A DNA stretch of 64,000 bases from Leptolyngbya sp. FACHB-60 (GTDB lineage: Bacteria; Cyanobacteriota; Cyanobacteriia; Phormidesmidales; Phormidesmidaceae): NCBI RefSeq assembly GCF_014695775.1, contig NZ_JACJOX010000023.1, positions 1-64,000 of the forward strand, given 5' to 3'. Positions 61,223 to 64,000 of the stretch are shown here, one piece after another. The notes below the pieces were generated by a model. That model searched no databases. It saw nothing but the letters and a program-made list of their open reading frames with translations, and was not told the DNA's origin. A program made the translations under genes and the position numbers. The number at the start of each line of letters is the position of its first letter. The stretch's first letter is position 1.

Positions 61223-64000
61223 ATGGCTCTCCCAAAACCTTCCCCTGCCGATGAGGCTCCACCGGCCTCTGCCCAACCCGAGGAAATGTTTCCAGTGGTG
61301 GCAATTGGGGCATCGGCGGGGGGGCTAGAAGCGTTTACTCAACTGATCAGCCATTTACCCACCACTACGGGCATGGCCTTTGTGCTGGTGCAGCATTTAG
61401 ACCCCAGCCAGCCCAGCCTGCTGAGCGAGATTATGGGCCGCACCACCGAGATGCCGGTGCTGGAGGTGGTCGATGGGGTGGCGATCGCCCCCAACCATGT
61501 CTACGTCATCCCCCCAAACCAGGCGATGACCATTGTGGCGGGTGAGCTACGGCTGCAACCCCGACCGCGGTCGGGCAGCCACATTATCGACACTTTCTTT
61601 AACGCCCTGGCTCAAGAGCGGGGCACCAAAGCCATTGGCGTGGTGCTTTCAGGGGCCAATGCCGACGGCACCCTAGGGTTAGAGGCGATCAAGGCGGCGG
61701 GGGGCATCACCTTTTCGCAGTCGGAGGCGTCAGCAAAATTTAGCAGCATGCCCCACATGGCGATCGCCACTGGGCAGGTCGATTTTATTCAAACGCCAGA
61801 AGACATTGCCCAGACCCTGGCCAACCTCAGCGCCCACCCCTACATCACCAGCCCCAGCCCAGCAGAACCGGTGGCCGTGCCTCAGGATGAGGCCTCGAGC
61901 GATACTGGGCTGTCCACCGTTCTCACCTTGCTGAAGCGGGCCACCAAAATTGACTTTGCCCAGTACAAACCCACCACTGTCAAGCGGCGCATCTTTCGCC
62001 GCATGGCTCTACATCATCTGGAGAACCTAGAGAGCTACGGCCAGTACCTCCAGGCTCACCCCGAGGAGATGACGGCCCTACACCAGGAAATTTTGATTGG
62101 GGTAACCAGCTTCTTTCGCGATGGGGACGTATTTACGGCCTTGGAGCAGACAGTGTTTCCGGCGCTGCTGAGGGAGAGCACCCCTGACCTGCCCCTGCGC
62201 ATTTGGGTGGCGGGCTGCTCGACGGGCCAAGAAGCCTACTCGATCGCCATTTGTCTGCTGGAATACATGAGTCGCCACAGCACCAGCCAGCCAATTCAAA
62301 TTTTTGCTACCGATGTCAGCGAGCTAGCTATTGAGATAGCCCGCTTTGGCTGGTACTCGACCGGCCATGTGACCGACGTGTCGCCCGAGCGGTTGCAGCG
62401 GTTTTTTGTGCCTACCGACGGTGGTTACCAAGTCAACAAAGTGGTGCGAGAACTGTGCATTTTTGCCTGCCAAAATCTAAGCGCCGACCCGCCCTTCTCA
62501 CGCCTCGATCTAATTAGCTGCCGCAATGTGCTGATTTATTTTGGGGCGGCGTTGCAGAACAAAGTGCTGCCCATGTTTCACTATGGCCTCAAGCCCGACG
62601 GCTTTTTGCTGCTGGGGTCATCGGAGACGGCGGGGGAGTTTAGCTACCTGTTTTCGCTGGTGGATAGCCGCTACAAGCTTTACGCTAAGCAGTCGTCGTC
62701 GCTGCCTTTGAGCTTTGACTTTGACCCCACCACCTACACCCCCAGCTCTCTGCCCCCTCGGCCCGACCCGCCCCGAGTGCGCATTCCAGATATCGACCTC
62801 TATGGCCTGGCCGACCAGACGGTGCTCAACCGCTACGGCCCGGCGGGGGTGTTGGTGAATGATCGGCTAGATATTTTGCAGTTTCGGGGGCAGACGGGGA
62901 CTTATCTGGAGCCTGCCCCCGGTCGCGCCAGCCTCAACCTGCTCACCATGGCTAAGGAGGGGCTGCGGCTCGACCTGCGTACGGCTTTCTACCAGGCGAG
63001 GCAAACTAGCCAGGCGGTGCAGCGGCGATCGCTGCTGATCGAAGCAGGCGATCGCCCCGTGCAAATTGAGGTTGTGCCCCTCAGCCCCCAGCCTGCTGAC
63101 AAAGCCTACTACCTGGTGTTTTTTACCGATTTAGTGCCAGATGGCACCGCTGCCGAGGTCGATATCCCTGCCGCCGACCTAGAGAGCCAGTATCGGCAAG
63201 AAAACCTCGCGCTCCAGCAAGATCTCGACACCACGCGATCGCACCTGCAATCGATCATCCAAGAGCAGGAGGCCACCAACCAAGATCTGCGGGCCGCCAA
63301 TGAAGAAATTCTTTCCAGCAACGAAGAGCTGCAAAGCACCAACGAAGAGCTGCAAACTGCCAAGGAAGAAATTCAGGCCACCAACGAAGAACTCAGCACT
63401 ATCAACGACGAGCTCTACCGCCGCAACACCGAAACCACCCGCATCAGCGACGACTTTCAAAACCTGCTCAGCAGCATCCACATTCCCATTTTGATGTTGG
63501 AGGACGACCTCAGAATTCGCCGCTTTACCCCCACCGCCGCGACCCTGTTTAACCTGATCCCCGGCGATGTGGGTCGCCCCTTGGGCAACATCAACCATCG
63601 CCTGGCAGTAGACGACCTTGAGGCCCACATCTTGGCGGTGATCAACACCCTAGAGCAGAGCAGCCAGGAGGTGCAAGATCAGGAGGGCCGCTGGTACGAC
63701 CTGCGCATTCGCCCCTACCGCACCCTCGACAACCGCATCGACGGGGCGGTGGTGGTGCTGGTGGATATCGACAGTCTCAAACGCAGCGACGACAAGCTGC
63801 GCCAGGCCCGCGACTACGCCGACGCCATTGTGCAGACCGTGCGCGAGGCCCTGGTGGTGCTCACCCATGACCTGCGGGTGGTGACGGCAAATCGGCAGTT
63901 TTATCAGACCTTTCAGGTCAGCCCCGGCGACACCGAGGGGCAGTTGATCTTTGAGCTGGGCAACGGCCAGTGGAATATTCCTCAGCTGCGATCGCTGCTC
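61223..64000 (+). CDS. CheB-CheR fusion protein with PAS domains, partial at right edge
   Basis: At least 926 codons, open to the right edge. Order: CheB methylesterase (about 20-205) with S31 in GASAGG, H in VQHLDPS and the ANADGTLG Asp; CheR methyltransferase (about 230-495) with VTSFFRD, WVAGCSTGQEAYS SAM motif, FATDVSE and SCRNVLIYF; a PAS-like region (about 540-650); a long coiled coil (about 652-735, repeated NEELQ and TNEEL); and a PAS domain (about 740-845) with another beginning at the edge. Such proteins couple chemoreceptor-style methylation with sensing; a histidine kinase or output module may lie beyond 64000. Start ATG at 61223 is the best one; no regular Che operon gene is next to it. 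Confidence 0.93.
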   Translation, partial: MALPKPSPADEAPPASAQPEEMFPVVAIGASAGGLEAFTQLISHLPTTTGMAFVLVQHLDPSQPSLLSEIMGRTTEMPVLEVVDGVAIAPNHVYVIPPNQAMTIVAGELRLQPRPRSGSHIIDTFFNALAQERGTKAIGVVLSGANADGTLGLEAIKAAGGITFSQSEASAKFSSMPHMAIATGQVDFIQTPEDIAQTLANLSAHPYITSPSPAEPVAVPQDEASSDTGLSTVLTLLKRATKIDFAQYKPTTVKRRIFRRMALHHLENLESYGQYLQAHPEEMTALHQEILIGVTSFFRDGDVFTALEQTVFPALLRESTPDLPLRIWVAGCSTGQEAYSIAICLLEYMSRHSTSQPIQIFATDVSELAIEIARFGWYSTGHVTDVSPERLQRFFVPTDGGYQVNKVVRELCIFACQNLSADPPFSRLDLISCRNVLIYFGAALQNKVLPMFHYGLKPDGFLLLGSSETAGEFSYLFSLVDSRYKLYAKQSSSLPLSFDFDPTTYTPSSLPPRPDPPRVRIPDIDLYGLADQTVLNRYGPAGVLVNDRLDILQFRGQTGTYLEPAPGRASLNLLTMAKEGLRLDLRTAFYQARQTSQAVQRRSLLIEAGDRPVQIEVVPLSPQPADKAYYLVFFTDLVPDGTAAEVDIPAADLESQYRQENLALQQDLDTTRSHLQSIIQEQEATNQDLRAANEEILSSNEELQSTNEELQTAKEEIQATNEELSTINDELYRRNTETTRISDDFQNLLSSIHIPILMLEDDLRIRRFTPTAATLFNLIPGDVGRPLGNINHRLAVDDLEAHILAVINTLEQSSQEVQDQEGRWYDLRIRPYRTLDNRIDGAVVVLVDIDSLKRSDDKLRQARDYADAIVQTVREALVVLTHDLRVVTANRQFYQTFQVSPGDTEGQLIFELGNGQWNIPQLRSLL

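Noticed and set aside
1..64000. CRISPR array, prophage or integrated plasmid
   Set aside because: No regular spaced repeats, integrase, capsid or conjugation gene was seen; the only mobile item is the IS1 end.

Overview
The window is a piece of a cyanobacterial chromosome. The evidence is a complete circadian operon (kaiA, kaiB, kaiC) and the clock-output regulator RpaA, carbon-concentrating genes (SbtA/SbtB-type bicarbonate transport with a beta-carbonic anhydrase), ketocarotenoid genes (CrtO ketolase and a helical carotenoid protein), PxcA/CemA and Ycf37 homologues, an ARTO-type respiratory oxidase, SipA, and very frequent GCGATCGC (HIP1) octamers. The gene set looks like a filamentous or Leptolyngbya/Nodosilinea-like lineage, but the genus is an inference only.

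Layout. 0-0.4 kb: right end of an IS1-family element that runs off the left edge. 0.4-6.3 kb: two large signalling proteins on the minus strand, a PAS/GAF/GGDEF/EAL protein and a degenerate histidine-kinase-like protein divergent from kaiA. 6.4-9.4 kb: kaiABC. 9.4-14 kb: guanine deaminase (its 3' end overlaps kaiC), a TPR protein, glycogen synthase and a coiled-coil protein, all minus strand. 14-16.3 kb: small genes, SipA, two truncated gene remnants meeting head to head, and a palindromic repeat. 16.3-19.8 kb: a partly eroded nucleoside/ureide-type ABC transporter locus with two cysteine hydrolases and a cupin. 20-23.1 kb: helical carotenoid protein, then sbtA-sbtB-like-Tat-exported carbonic anhydrase. 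23.1-25.4 kb: GMC oxidoreductase and an orphan xisH-xisI pair. 25.5-29.9 kb: tandem DUF2231 membrane proteins followed by ctaC-ctaD-ctaE of an oxidase without CuA ligands.

30.4-37.4 kb holds PxcA, a GH32-like beta-propeller protein, a RemA-like protein, ADP-ribosylglycohydrolase overlapping CbiT, a cupin, a thioesterase and a non-canonical AAA/STAND ATPase. 37.5-41 kb: P-type Ca2+-ATPase and ExoD. 41.2-46.1 kb, minus strand: DUF1517 protein, ThiS, ThiE, Ycf37, an amino-acid-type binding protein, and ribosomal proteins L20 and L35. Then tRNA-Asn and rpaA. 47.8-60.8 kb is dominated by stress-type genes: glycine-zipper 'general stress' proteins, a lipoprotein, small charged proteins, a VKOR-like protein, a GH13 amylase-like enzyme, DUF2231, SDR, aldo/keto reductase, TspO-like and CrtO. 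The right edge cuts a CheB-CheR-PAS fusion protein.

Functional links: oscillator (KaiABC) and output regulator (RpaA) lie about 37 kb apart. CrtO can supply the ketocarotenoid that a helical carotenoid protein binds. Bicarbonate uptake, an exported carbonic anhydrase, PxcA-dependent proton extrusion and the ARTO-type oxidase all touch inorganic carbon and redox balance at the cell membrane. No CRISPR array, rRNA, complete prophage or intact conjugative element is visible. The most notable unfamiliar items are the kaiA-linked pseudokinase, the eroded cysteine-hydrolase/ABC locus, and the sbtA-sbtB-carbonic anhydrase operon.
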